A stretch of DNA of 24,267 bases, taken from contig JBDUDR010000028.1 in the NCBI GenBank assembly GCA_040002845.1, positions 1 to 24,267 on the forward strand, read 5' to 3'. A model generated the notes under the pieces. The model ran no database searches and was not told where the DNA came from. It saw only the letters and a program-made list of their open reading frames with translations. This document shows positions 1 to 8,254 of the stretch, in pieces; position 1 is the first letter of the stretch; every line of letters starts with the position of its first letter. A program made the translations under genes and the position numbers. The DNA comes from JBDUDR01 sp040002845 (GTDB taxonomy: Bacteria; Actinomycetota; Actinomycetes; Propionibacteriales; Nocardioidaceae).

Positions 1-868
1 GGTTCTCCGCGAGCCCCGACCAAGGGCTGTCGGACGGCGCCGGCTGCGATCAGGACCGGGTAGATCCCTGCGGTGTAGTAGCCCTGCCCCGCCGTCACGG
101 CGAACACGACGACGACCGTCAGCCAGGTCCACGGCAGCACCTTCGCCCAGTCGGCCGACCGCCACAGTCGCGCCAGCCCAGTGATCCACAACCACGCACC
201 CACGGGACCGAACAGCAGGAGCTGCAAGGCGACGAAGCCCAGCCGTTCGCCGGCGGTGGAGTACTCCGACGAGATGTCGTGGGCCAGCTGAAGCTGCGGC
301 CAGCCGTGGTCTGACTGCCAGAGCAGGTACGGCACCCAGATGGCGGCTGCGAGGGCAGCACCACCCCACAGCCACGGGCTCCGGAGCTGGGCGCGCACGG
401 AAGGTACCATCAGACCGCCCACCAGCAGGCCGAGCGCCAGCACGGCCGGGAGCGCCTTGTTGAGCAGTCCGATCCCGATGACAAGACTCACGAGCAGCCA
501 CAGCCGCGGCTCGTCCGTGCGCAGGATGCGGATGACGAGGAAGACGGTGACTACCCAGACCGGGAAGTCGAGCGTGGCGGTGACCATCAGATGGCCGGTC
601 AAGAGGGTGAATACGCCGGCGCCGACGACTAGAGCCGTCAGGCGACGAGTGAGCCAGGAGCGAGCTCGCCCATCAACCGGCCGAGGGCCGGAACCAGAGG
701 TCCCTGGTCGGGGTACCCCCAGGCCAAGTGATGACCGGCCGCCAGGAAGTACAGCTCGTCACGGTGATAGCCGTACCGCGCGCTCAACGCGAACAGCGCC
801 ACCCCGACCGGCACGGCCACCAGGCCGATTGCCCGCCACGCGGGAGCGCCGACCGGAGCCGTTGTCAT
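1..868 (-). pseudogene. GT39-family membrane glycosyltransferase, disrupted and partial
   Basis: The first 76 codons (868 down to 638) read like the start of a dolichyl-phosphate-mannose/ArnT-type family 39 glycosyltransferase. They have a short hydrophobic N-terminus and then the family signature Y-H-R-D-E-L-Y-F with W-G-Y-P-D-Q-G-P-L. The frame then meets TGA at 638-640. In the neighbouring frame, from about 660 to the window edge, the same protein resumes without stops as a hydrophobic polytopic segment containing TGHLMVTATLDF and LLWQSDHGWPQLQ, also typical of the family. Roughly 25-30 residues normally found between these parts (first luminal loop and start of the next helix) are missing. 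A small internal deletion that shifted the frame explains this best. The ATG lies 2 bp downstream of the truB stop, so the gene sits at the end of the truB operon. The C-terminus is outside the window. A sequencing or assembly error is the alternative. Confidence 0.75.
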
Positions 869-870
869 GG

Positions 871-1743
871 TCAGCCGACGAAAACCGCGACGGGCCGCGC
901 ATCCGGGCCATCTTGTTCGTACAACGCGAGGAACTCGCCAGCCGGCCCAAGCAGGGCGACCGGCCCCGCGGCCGGCAGCGTCTGCCCGCTGAGTACGGTC
1001 CCGAAAGCCACGGCTCGCGCTTGCACCTCGTCGAGCTGGCAGACCGGAAAGGCAGCGCGCGCGGCGGCGGCCAGGTCAATCACGGCGAGTGACGCGGACA
1101 GCGCGTCGAGCGTGTTGGCGCGGTCGAGACCGAACGGTCCGACCCGGGTGCGTCGCAACGCGGTCAGGTGCCCCCCGACGCCGAGCTGACCGCCCAGATC
1201 GCGCGCGAGCGCCCGGATGTAGGTGCCGCTGGAGCAGACCACGCTCACGTCGACATCCACCGACTTGGTCGCCCATCTGAACCGGTGCAGGTCGAACCGG
1301 TTCACCCGAACCGGCCTGGCTTCCAGCTCGACCGCCTCTCCCTGACGCACCCGCTGGTACGCCCGCCGGCCGCCGACTTTGATCGCGGACACCGAGCTGG
1401 GGATCTGCTGGAGCTCGCCGACGAACTCCAGAGCCGCGTGGCAGATCACCGGCTCTTCGAGGGCCGCGGCATCAGTCCTGGCGATGACCTCCCCCTCGGC
1501 GTCGTCGGTCGTGGTCGACTCGCCAAGCCGGATGGTGGCGTCGTACGCCTTGTCGGTGTTGGCCAGGTGACCCAGCAGTCGGGTGGCGCGTCCCAGACCG
1601 AGCACGAGCACGCCGGTCGCCATCGGGTCCAGACTGCCCGCGTGGCCGACCTTGCGGGTGCCCGCCAGTCGCCGTACCCAGGCGACGACATCGTGCGAGG
1701 TCCAACCGGCTGGCTTGTCGACGACCAGCAGACCGTCGGTCAC
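871..1743 (-). CDS. truB: tRNA pseudouridine(55) synthase TruB
   Basis: Converts U55 of the tRNA T-loop to pseudouridine in the cytoplasm. The 290-residue length is normal for an actinobacterial TruB. Family motifs are in order: VDKPAGWTSHDVV near residues 8-20, the catalytic-loop G-S-L-D-P-M-A-T-G-V-L with nucleophile Asp39, K-A-Y-D around 65-68, the IPSSVSAIKVGGRRAY segment (114-129), and SSGTYIRALARDLG at 171-184. The C-terminal ~60 residues fit the PUA-like extension. The start is GTG at 1743 and overlaps the rbfA stop by 4 bp (GTGA), which indicates translational coupling. It is the last intact gene of the rimP-nusA-ylxR-infB-rbfA-truB run. Confidence 0.97.
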   Translation of the reverse strand: MTDGLLVVDKPAGWTSHDVVAWVRRLAGTRKVGHAGSLDPMATGVLVLGLGRATRLLGHLANTDKAYDATIRLGESTTTDDAEGEVIARTDAAALEEPVICHAALEFVGELQQIPSSVSAIKVGGRRAYQRVRQGEAVELEARPVRVNRFDLHRFRWATKSVDVDVSVVCSSGTYIRALARDLGGQLGVGGHLTALRRTRVGPFGLDRANTLDALSASLAVIDLAAAARAAFPVCQLDEVQARAVAFGTVLSGQTLPAAGPVALLGPAGEFLALYEQDGPDARPVAVFVG

Positions 1744-2177
1744 GGTTGGTCGTCGTCTGGCTGACCGGGCGCGCGGTATGGGTCGGGGTCGCCGGCATAC
1801 TGCGCGCCGGAGGCCGCGGCAGCGACCTCGGCGTCGGAGTCTCGAGCCTTGGAGAGCAGCTCCTCGATGTGTGCCGCGGACTCCGGCAGACCATCCAAGA
1901 TGAACTCCAGGGTCGGGGTGTGGCGCAGCCCGAGCTGTTGACCCACCTCGGACCGGATCAGCCCCTTGGCGCTCTCCAGCGCGGCCGCACTGGCAACCCG
2001 CGAGTCATCGTCACCCAGCACCGTGTAGAACACGGTTGCGTGCTGAGTGTCCCCCGTGACCCGCACATCGGTCACGGTGACAAACCCCAGCCGCGGGTCC
2101 TTGATGCGTCGCTCCAGCATTTCGGCGACTGTCACCTTGACCCGGTCGGCGACCTTGCGGACTCGGGTGGAACTCAT
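1740..2177 (-). CDS. rbfA: 30S ribosome-binding factor RbfA
   Basis: Small KH-fold protein that binds the immature 30S subunit and assists 16S rRNA 5'-end maturation and cold adaptation. The 145 residues begin with the family signature of basic residues plus VADRVKVTVAEMLERRIKDPRLG, followed by the conserved VTVTDVRVTGD strand and the late E-S-A-K-G-L-I-R-S-E-V-G-Q-L helix. The last ~30 residues are Ala/Asp/Pro-rich and poorly conserved, a common disordered tail in actinobacteria. The ATG at 2177 lies about 106 bp downstream of the infB stop. The gene ends in a 4-bp overlap with truB. I see no strong Shine-Dalgarno, only a purine-rich stretch. Confidence 0.95.
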   Translation of the reverse strand: MSSTRVRKVADRVKVTVAEMLERRIKDPRLGFVTVTDVRVTGDTQHATVFYTVLGDDDSRVASAAALESAKGLIRSEVGQQLGLRHTPTLEFILDGLPESAAHIEELLSKARDSDAEVAAAASGAQYAGDPDPYRAPGQPDDDQP

Positions 2178-2283
2178 CGGCTCACTCGTTTCTGCTCGCA
2201 GGTTTGTGCGCCTCCGGAAACGCCTGCGTCCTCAACCTCGTGTGCTATCGACCACGCTATTGCGGATGCGAGCCCGGAGCCGG

Positions 2284-5013
2284 TCAGACTCGGGGGATCT
2301 CCCGCATCTCGAAGGTCTCGACCACGTCGCCCACCTTGATGTCGTTGTAACCGCGCAAGGTCAGACCACACTCGAAGCCCTCCCGGACCTCGGTGGCGTC
2401 GTCCTTGAACCGCTTCAATGACGAGATGTCGAGGTTGTCGGCAACCACGGCCCCGTCGCGCAGCAGACGCGCCTTGGCGTTGCGGCGGATGGTGCCACCG
2501 GTGACCATGCAGCCTGCGATGTTGCCGATCTTCGAGGACCGGAACACGTCGCGGATCTCGGCGGTGCCGAGTTGCGCTTCCTGGTACTCGGGCTTGAGCA
2601 TGCCCTTCAGGGCCGCCTCGATCTCGTCGATCGCCTGGTAGATCACCGAGTAGTAGCGGATGTCGACGCCCTCGCGCTCGGCTACCTCTGTCGCCTTGCC
2701 CTGCGGGCGGACGTTGAACCCGATGATGATGGCGTCCGAAGCCGCCGCGAGCATCACGTTGGTCTCGGTGATCGCACCGACGCCGCGGTCGATCACGCGC
2801 AACGACACCTCGTCGCCGACGTCGATCTTCACCAGCGAGTCTTCGAGCGCTTCGACCGAACCGGACACGTCGCCCTTCAAGATCAGGAGCAACTCGTTGG
2901 TCTCGCCCTGTTCCATCGAGGCCATGAAGTCCTCGAGAGTGCGTCTGCCGGTGCGCTGCGCCAGCAGTGCGTTGCGTTCGCGCGCTTCTCGTTTCTCCGC
3001 GATCTGGCGCGCCATCCGATCGTCGTCGACCACCAAGAAGTTGTCTCCTGCCCCCGGTACGGCCGTGAGCCCCAGCACCAGGACCGGCCGCGACGGCGTC
3101 GCGGCACCAACGGAGTCGCCGTGCTCGTCGAGCATGGCTCGTACGCGACCGTGGGCAGGACCTGCGACCAGTGAGTCGCCGACCTGGAGGGTTCCGCGCT
3201 GAACGAGCATCGTGGCCACCGGCCCACGTCCGCGGTCGAGGTGGGCCTCGATCGCGAGACCCTGAGCAGCCTGGTTGGGGTTCGCTCGCAGGTCGAGTGA
3301 AGCGTCGGCGGTGAGGATGATGGCCTCGAGCAGGCCCTCGATGTTGATGTTCGCCTTTGCCGACACGTCGACGAACATCGTGTCGCCGCCGTACTCCTCA
3401 GGCACCAGGCCGTACTCGGTCAGCTGACCGCGAACCTTGGCGGGGTCTGCCGCCGGAACGTCGATCTTGTTCACCGCCACCACCACAGGCACGTTGGCTG
3501 CCTTGGCGTGGTTGAGCGCCTCGATCGTCTGCGGCATCACGCCGTCGTCGGCCGCCACCACGAGGATCGCGATGTCGGTGGACTGCGCACCTCGGGCGCG
3601 CATTGCCGTGAAGGCCTCGTGTCCGGGAGTGTCGATGAAGGTGATGGCACGCTCGTCGCCTTCAACCTCGGTGGTGACCTGGTAGGCGCCGATATGCTGC
3701 GTGATGCCGCCGGCTTCGCGGTCGACGACGTTGGCCTTCCGGATCGCGTCGAGCAAGCGTGTTTTGCCGTGGTCCACGTGACCCATCACGGTCACCACCG
3801 GCGGACGGATCTCGAGTGCGCTCTCCCCGCCCTCGTCCTCCCCGAACTCCAGGTCGAAGGACTCGAGCAGCTCGCGGTCCTCGTCCTCGGGAGAGACGAT
3901 CTCGATCTTGTAGTCGAGCTCCTCCCCCAGCAGCATCAGGGTCTCGTCGTTGACCGACTGGGTCGCGGTGACCATCTCACCGAGGTGGAAGAGGACCTGC
4001 ACAAGGGCGGCGGGCTCCACTCCGATCTTCTCGGCGAAGTCGGTCAGGGACGACCCACGCGACATGCGGACGATCTCACCGTCACCCTTGCGCAGCCGCA
4101 CGCCACCGACCGATGGAGCCTGCATGTTGTCGAACTCCTGACGCCGTTGCCGCTTCGACTTACGGCCGCGGCGCGAGGGCCCACCCGGGCGACCAAACGC
4201 ACCCTGCGTCGAGCCGCGTTGACCGCGACCGCCGGCACCCGGCCGACCACCACCGGCTGGTCCCGTCGAGGGCATTCCAGTCGACGGAAAGCCACCCGGC
4301 CGGCCGCCCGTTCGCCCCGACGGTGCTGGACGCCCAGTGGTGCGGGCTCCTCCGGGAGCCGCGGGGCCACCGCGCTCGGCCCGGGCATCGTCTCGACCGA
4401 GGATCGGCGAGGACTGCTTGGGCATCATCTGTGGATTGGGGCGAGGAGCTCCGGGCACGCCACCAGGTCGCGGCGCGCGGGTGTCACCGTCTCGCGCCGC
4501 TGGTGCGCGGGGTGAGAGCCCTGGGCCGGGGGTCCCGGGCCGCTGCATGCCTTGGGTCGAGGAGAACGGGTTGTTGCCTGGTCGGGGCGCACCGGGTCGA
4601 GGGGCTCTCGGCGTGGGAGCCGGTGCAGCCGGGGCCTCCGGGACAGGGCTCGGTGCGGCGGGAGCCACCGGGGCCTCCGACGGACCGGAGATCGGCGCAA
4701 CTGGAGCCGTGCCGTTTGTCTCGGCGGCCGGAGCTACGGGAGCCGGGGGAACCTCCACGGGCGCGCTGACCTCGACCGGCGCCGCGGCGGGCTCGGCGGC
4801 CTTGGCCGCTGCCTTCTTGACCGGTTTGACGGCAGCCGCGCCCTGTGCTCGCAACTGTTCGCCGAAGGTTTCACTGAGCCGGCGTACGACGGGTGGTTCG
4901 ACCGTCGACGACGCCGATCGGACGAACTCGCCCATGTCCTTGAGCGTGGCCAACACGACCTTGCTCTCGACGCCGTACTCCTTGGCGAGTTCGTAGACTC
5001 GGACCTTTGCCAC
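2284..5013 (-). CDS. infB: Translation initiation factor IF-2
   Basis: GTPase that places fMet-tRNA on the 30S subunit and promotes subunit joining. It has 909 residues. The layout is an IF2_N domain (1-50, MAKVRVYELAKEYG start), a long disordered Ala/Pro/Gly/Arg-rich linker (about 60-295, the usual actinobacterial expansion), and a second IF2_N-like segment (about 310-372). The GTPase follows: G1 GHVDHGKT 411-418, G2 region GGITQHIGAY, G3 DTPGH 461-465, G4 NKID 515-518 and G5 SAK 551-553. Domains II-IV come after, with the C-terminal fMet-tRNA-binding barrel containing S-S-K-I-G-N-I-A-G-C. The start is GTG at 5011-5013 with Shine-Dalgarno AAGGAG at 5018-5023. The gene lies 93 bp after ylxR and 106 bp before rbfA. 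Confidence 0.98.
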   Translation of the reverse strand: MAKVRVYELAKEYGVESKVVLATLKDMGEFVRSASSTVEPPVVRRLSETFGEQLRAQGAAAVKPVKKAAAKAAEPAAAPVEVSAPVEVPPAPVAPAAETNGTAPVAPISGPSEAPVAPAAPSPVPEAPAAPAPTPRAPRPGAPRPGNNPFSSTQGMQRPGTPGPGLSPRAPAARDGDTRAPRPGGVPGAPRPNPQMMPKQSSPILGRDDARAERGGPAAPGGARTTGRPAPSGRTGGRPGGFPSTGMPSTGPAGGGRPGAGGRGQRGSTQGAFGRPGGPSRRGRKSKRQRRQEFDNMQAPSVGGVRLRKGDGEIVRMSRGSSLTDFAEKIGVEPAALVQVLFHLGEMVTATQSVNDETLMLLGEELDYKIEIVSPEDEDRELLESFDLEFGEDEGGESALEIRPPVVTVMGHVDHGKTRLLDAIRKANVVDREAGGITQHIGAYQVTTEVEGDERAITFIDTPGHEAFTAMRARGAQSTDIAILVVAADDGVMPQTIEALNHAKAANVPVVVAVNKIDVPAADPAKVRGQLTEYGLVPEEYGGDTMFVDVSAKANINIEGLLEAIILTADASLDLRANPNQAAQGLAIEAHLDRGRGPVATMLVQRGTLQVGDSLVAGPAHGRVRAMLDEHGDSVGAATPSRPVLVLGLTAVPGAGDNFLVVDDDRMARQIAEKREARERNALLAQRTGRRTLEDFMASMEQGETNELLLILKGDVSGSVEALEDSLVKIDVGDEVSLRVIDRGVGAITETNVMLAAASDAIIIGFNVRPQGKATEVAEREGVDIRYYSVIYQAIDEIEAALKGMLKPEYQEAQLGTAEIRDVFRSSKIGNIAGCMVTGGTIRRNAKARLLRDGAVVADNLDISSLKRFKDDATEVREGFECGLTLRGYNDIKVGDVVETFEMREIPRV

Positions 5014-5046
5014 TGCTCTCCTTCGAGGGATCGCGGCCTGGTCCTC

Positions 5047-5062
5047 GTCTGCGGACGCAGAC
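5047..5062. repeat. Short perfect inverted repeat in the infB leader
   Basis: Arms GTCTGCG (5047-5053) and CGCAGAC (5056-5062) are perfectly complementary with a 2-nt centre. The site lies between the ylxR stop and the infB Shine-Dalgarno, so a hairpin would form in the mRNA ahead of infB. It could be a regulatory stem, a processing site or a chance palindrome. No T-run follows, so it is not a classical terminator. Confidence 0.35.
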
Positions 5063-5106
5063 CGCTAGTTCACGTGCATGCTCATTGGGAAGTACTCATC
5101 GAGAAC

Positions 5107-5439
5107 TCATGAGCTCGTGCTCCGCTTCTGATCGGTTGTCTGGGTGGCGTTGTCGTCCCCACGCTGCTCGACATAGCTTCGCAGCACGCTGAGATCGAGC
5201 GGCCCCGGCAAGCGTAGTGCCCGCGGGAACGCCCGACGGCGCTCGGCAAGGTCGAGACACTCGGTCGTGGGGTGCATATGCGCTCCCCGACCGAGTGCCG
5301 TGCCGTGTGGATCCGGCCGGACCGCCATCGACTGGCCGTCCGCGATCGCTACGACACGCAGGAGGTCGGACTTGGTTGCTCGCTGGCGACATCCGACACA
5401 GGTGCGCTGTGGCGGTGTCTTAGGCGTAGAGCAACCCAC
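5107..5439 (-). CDS. ylxR: YlxR/RnpM family protein (DUF448)
   Basis: Small nucleic-acid-binding protein found between nusA and infB. In Bacillus subtilis the homologue (RnpM) has been reported to bind RNase P RNA and modulate RNase P. The conserved R-T-C-V-G-C-R motif near the N-terminus, K-S-D-L-L-R-V-V, and the G-R-G-A-H-M-H-P motif are all visible. With the GTG at 5437-5439 the product is 110 residues, a normal length. The frame stays open upstream to an ATG at 5643, but that start would overlap the KH2-coding end of nusA by 58 bp and add a basic low-complexity stretch that looks non-genuine. The GTG lacks an obvious Shine-Dalgarno, so the start is uncertain. The 146-bp gap to nusA holds a bulged hairpin at 5520-5541. 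Confidence 0.88.
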   Translation of the reverse strand: MGCSTPKTPPQRTCVGCRQRATKSDLLRVVAIADGQSMAVRPDPHGTALGRGAHMHPTTECLDLAERRRAFPRALRLPGPLDLSVLRSYVEQRGDDNATQTTDQKRSTSS

Positions 5440-5585
5440 CTGCAGTGAGTCTACCCGCAATCGGGGTCCGGCGCCGTACTCGTACCCCGGCCTCGGCCGT
5501 TTCCCCGCTGCACCCCCTCGCCGAAACGCCGGTTTCTCGGCACTTTTCGCGGCGTTCTTGGCGTCTCGGCGGCGGGCGGGGCCCG

Positions 5586-6575
5586 TCAGGAGTCGTTGGA
5601 GCTCCCCTCGGGTTCGTTGTCTGGCCGGATGTCGATGCGCCAACCGGTCAGCCGGGCCGCCAGTCTCGCGTTTTGTCCTTCTTTGCCGATAGCCAGCGAC
5701 AGCTGGAAGTCCGGGACGATGACGCGGGCCGATCGGGCCTCGGCATCGACGATCTCGACGCTGCTCACCCGAGCCGGAGACAAGGCTTGCGCGACCATCT
5801 CAGCGGGGTCGTCCGAGTGGTCGACGATGTCGATCTTCTCCCCGTGCAGCTCGTGCATCACGTTGCGGACGCGTTGACCCATGGGACCGATGCAGGCGCC
5901 TTTGGCATTGAGACCAGGAATCGTGGAGCGGACGGCGATCTTAGTGCGATGGCCCGCCTCGCGCGCGATGGCCGCTATCTCGACGCTGCCGTCCGCGATC
6001 TCCGGGACCTCGAGAGCAAAGAGCTTCTTCACCAGGTTGGGGTGCGAGCGCGAGAGCAGCACCTGCGGACCGCGCATCCCCTTGCGGACGCTCACCACCA
6101 GGCACTTGATGCGGGTGCCGTGCTCGTAGCGCTCCCCAGGCACCCGCTCCGCCATCGGGAGCAGCGCCTCCATCTTCCCGATGTCGACCATCACGTCGTC
6201 GGGATTGTGACCCTGCTGGACGACACCAGAGATGATGTCGCCCTCCTTGCCCGAGAACTCCCCGAACCGCAGCTCGTCCTCGGCGTCGCGGAGCCGCTGC
6301 AAGATCACCTGGCGAGCCGTGGTGGCTGCGATGCGACCGAAGCCGTCGGGAGTGTCCTCCCATTCCGGTCCGAGCTCCCCGTCCTCGGTACGTTCCCGCG
6401 CCCAGACGGTCACATGACCGGTCTTCCGGTTGAGCTCGACCCGCGCCAGCGGCTGGGCACCCTCCGTGCGGTGGTAGGCGACCAGCAGCGCCTGCTCGAT
6501 GGCGTCCACCACGACGTCGAACCCGATCTCCTTCTCGCGTTCGAGTGATCGCAGGACTGCGATGTCGATGTCCAT
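5586..6575 (-). CDS. nusA: Transcription termination/antitermination protein NusA
   Basis: RNA polymerase-associated factor for pausing, termination and rRNA antitermination. The 329 residues are of the short actinobacterial type, without the C-terminal acidic repeats of proteobacteria. Order: N-terminal RNAP-binding domain (1-~105, start MDIDIAVLRSLEREK), S1 domain (~112-175), KH1 (~205-265, with GPMGQRVRNVM), KH2 (~285-320, with AIGKEGQNARLAARLTGW). KH1 has G-P-M-G where many homologues have G-P-R-G, a mild deviation. The ATG at 6575 follows the rimP stop by 3 bp. Its Shine-Dalgarno GAGGAGG lies inside the last rimP codons, so the two genes are translationally coupled. Confidence 0.97.
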   Translation of the reverse strand: MDIDIAVLRSLEREKEIGFDVVVDAIEQALLVAYHRTEGAQPLARVELNRKTGHVTVWARERTEDGELGPEWEDTPDGFGRIAATTARQVILQRLRDAEDELRFGEFSGKEGDIISGVVQQGHNPDDVMVDIGKMEALLPMAERVPGERYEHGTRIKCLVVSVRKGMRGPQVLLSRSHPNLVKKLFALEVPEIADGSVEIAAIAREAGHRTKIAVRSTIPGLNAKGACIGPMGQRVRNVMHELHGEKIDIVDHSDDPAEMVAQALSPARVSSVEIVDAEARSARVIVPDFQLSLAIGKEGQNARLAARLTGWRIDIRPDNEPEGSSNDS

Positions 6576-6578
6576 GGC

Positions 6579-7109
6579 TTACTGGTCCTCCTCCCCGTCC
6601 GGTCGTGGAGCTGCGCTGCCGGGTCGTGGCCCCGCGCGCCGAGACTTGGGAGGCTTGCTGAATTCGACCTGGATCTGCGCCTTCTTGACGTCGGCGAAGT
6701 CGATGATCTCCTCGCCGCCTTCCACGTCGATGGTGGCGCTGCTCAGGTCGCTGCGCAGGATGCGGCCGGTGGACGTACCGCCGTCGACTCTGACCACACT
6801 CACCAGCCGGCCCACGTTGCGGCGCCAGTGGCGAGGCAAGGTCAGTGGACGGTCGATCCCGCGGGAGGACACCTCCAGCGTGTACGATGCCTCGCCCATC
6901 GCCTGGTGCGCGTCCATCGCTTGGGAGATGGCACGGGTCACAACTGCCACATCGTCGAGCGTGACGCCATCGTCGCCGTCTATGAGGACCCGGACCAACC
7001 TTCGGCGCCCCGCCGCACTCACCTCGACGTGGTCGAGGTCGAAGCCACACTCGCCCACGACGGACCCCAACAGCGACCCAAGCTGGTCCATAGCCGCATC
7101 GCTCTTCAC
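6579..7109 (-). CDS. rimP: Ribosome maturation factor RimP
   Basis: Cytoplasmic factor that binds the 30S subunit early and supports pre-30S assembly around S12. The 176 residues include the diagnostic YTLEVSSRGIDRPLT stretch, L-V-R-V-L-I-D-G-D-D-G-V-T-L-D-D, and a C-terminal SH3-like part with the D-F-A-D-V-K-K-A-Q strand. The tail is Pro/Arg/Asp-rich. The start is GTG at 7107-7109, chosen because an excellent Shine-Dalgarno (GAGGAGG, 7116-7122) lies 6 nt upstream. It is the first gene of the rimP-nusA-ylxR-infB-rbfA-truB operon and is divergent from the DUF4439 gene. Confidence 0.95.
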   Translation of the reverse strand: MKSDAAMDQLGSLLGSVVGECGFDLDHVEVSAAGRRRLVRVLIDGDDGVTLDDVAVVTRAISQAMDAHQAMGEASYTLEVSSRGIDRPLTLPRHWRRNVGRLVSVVRVDGGTSTGRILRSDLSSATIDVEGGEEIIDFADVKKAQIQVEFSKPPKSRRAGPRPGSAAPRPDGEEDQ

Positions 7110-7254
7110 GGCCGGCCTCCTCGGTGTGCTGTTGTCCGGTTCGTGCCGATGTGTTCAGTGCGTGCCGCATCCGACCACACCGTCCGGCGCTACCCGCAAT
7201 ACAGCCTATACGCCCGACAAATGCCCTGATTGAGTCTCGGGTAACCTCGCATGG
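7110..7254. promoter_or_regulatory. Divergent promoter region, rimP operon / DUF4439 gene
   Basis: This 145-bp spacer must carry the promoter of the rimP operon (minus) and that of the DUF4439 gene (plus). Seen: the rimP Shine-Dalgarno GAGGAGG at 7116-7122. On the plus strand TAACCT (7242-7247) matches the actinobacterial -10 form TAnnnT and sits 7 nt before the GTG at 7255, so transcription could begin at the start codon (leaderless). I see no convincing -35 for either direction. On the minus strand a TATAGG-like box near 7205 is the only weak -10 candidate. Confidence 0.4.
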
Positions 7255-8226
7255 GTGCGCTCGACAGTGACGCGCCGGCAGTTCCTGGCGGGCGCCACGG
7301 TCCTCGGGACCGCCGCGATGGCCAGCTGCTCGATGGGCTCCCCGTCACACGTCCCCGGCTCTGACGGGACCACACCATCAGCTGCCGCGGGGCCAGAGGA
7401 CCCAGATCAGCTGCTGTTGCAGGCTGCGGTTGCGGACATGAGGGCTCTGCGGGCAGGCACCGACGCGACCACCCAGGCCCACCCTGCGCTGGACGAGCGA
7501 GTGCGACCGCTGGCCCGCGTGCTAAACCGGCAACTGACCGTGCTGGGGGCTGTGCAACCCGGCGAACAGCCCACCTCCAGGACGACACGGCCATCGAAGG
7601 CACACATCCCGGCCGATCCGGGCCGCGCACTGGCTGCTCTGCGTCACGACACCAGCCAGGCTGCCGCGGCCAGGCTCGATGACACGCTGGCGGCGAGGTC
7701 CGGACCGTTCGCCCGCGTGCTGTCCGCGATATCAGCCGGCCTCAACGAACAGGCCGTGAGGCTCGGAGGTTCCAGCCGCCTCGCATTTGTCCCTCCGGGC
7801 GGGCCCGTGGATCCCGCTGAGGCACGACGCCTGCAGCTGGCGTTGTCAGCCGAGCACGCGGCGGTTTATGCGTACGGCGTGATCGGTGCGCGTGGAGGCG
7901 GGCGGCGACTCGCTTCGTCTCGCCTCGGGTATGCCGTCCACCTCGGACGACGCGATGTGCTCATCTCGATGATCCAGGCATCGGGGGTGACACCCGTGGC
8001 GGCACGGCCCGGTTACGACCTGCCGGATCGGATCACCGGGCCCGCTGCCGTCGCGCATTTCGCCAGGACGGTCGAGCTTCGCTGCTGTCAGGTCTACGCA
8101 CGGTCGGTGTCGGAGACCACCGCCGATGCGCGCGGCTTCTGCGCTGCAGCGCTGACGAGCTGCGGCAACTGGTCGGTGGCCTGGGGACACACCCCCCAGC
8201 CGTTCCCGGGAGCGCCGGAGCTGTGA
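7255..8226 (+). CDS. Tat-exported lipoprotein with DUF4439 ferritin-like domain
   Basis: The 323-residue protein starts with a twin-arginine signal (T-R-R-Q-F-L-A-G, residues 6-13), a short hydrophobic stretch and a lipobox M-A-S-C with Cys25, so it is probably a lipid-anchored extracytoplasmic protein. The C-terminal ~140 residues match the DUF4439 ferritin-like four-helix domain: R-R-L-Q-L-A-L-S-A-E-H-A-A-V-Y-A-Y-G with the candidate metal-ligand Glu-His, then helices with R-R-D-V-L and the A-R-T-V-E-L segment. The middle part is Ala-rich and helical. The GTG start gives the best signal peptide; an ATG 4 bp upstream is in another frame. Families with this domain sit divergently next to rimP in many actinobacteria. 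Function is unknown, and metal binding is only implied by the fold. Confidence 0.85.
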   Translation: MRSTVTRRQFLAGATVLGTAAMASCSMGSPSHVPGSDGTTPSAAAGPEDPDQLLLQAAVADMRALRAGTDATTQAHPALDERVRPLARVLNRQLTVLGAVQPGEQPTSRTTRPSKAHIPADPGRALAALRHDTSQAAAARLDDTLAARSGPFARVLSAISAGLNEQAVRLGGSSRLAFVPPGGPVDPAEARRLQLALSAEHAAVYAYGVIGARGGGRRLASSRLGYAVHLGRRDVLISMIQASGVTPVAARPGYDLPDRITGPAAVAHFARTVELRCCQVYARSVSETTADARGFCAAALTSCGNWSVAWGHTPQPFPGAPEL

Positions 8227-8230
8227 CCAT

Positions 8231-8248
8231 CCCGTAATTGGGCACGGG
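8231..8248. terminator. Possible bidirectional terminator hairpin
   Basis: CCCGT (8231-8235) and ACGGG (8244-8248) form a 5-bp stem with an 8-nt loop in the 28-bp gap between two convergent genes. The position is right for a shared terminator, but the stem is short and no U-run follows. Confidence 0.3.
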
Positions 8249-8254
8249 TCAGCG

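Noticed and set aside
340..1092. 250-codon plus-strand open frame rich in Arg/Pro/Thr
   Set aside because: It lies antisense to the GT39 remnant and the end of truB, has no recognisable motif, and is a by-product of high-GC codon use.
3508..4515. 335-codon plus-strand open frame
   Set aside because: It is the antisense shadow of the infB GTPase and linker region; the infB frame carries all family motifs.
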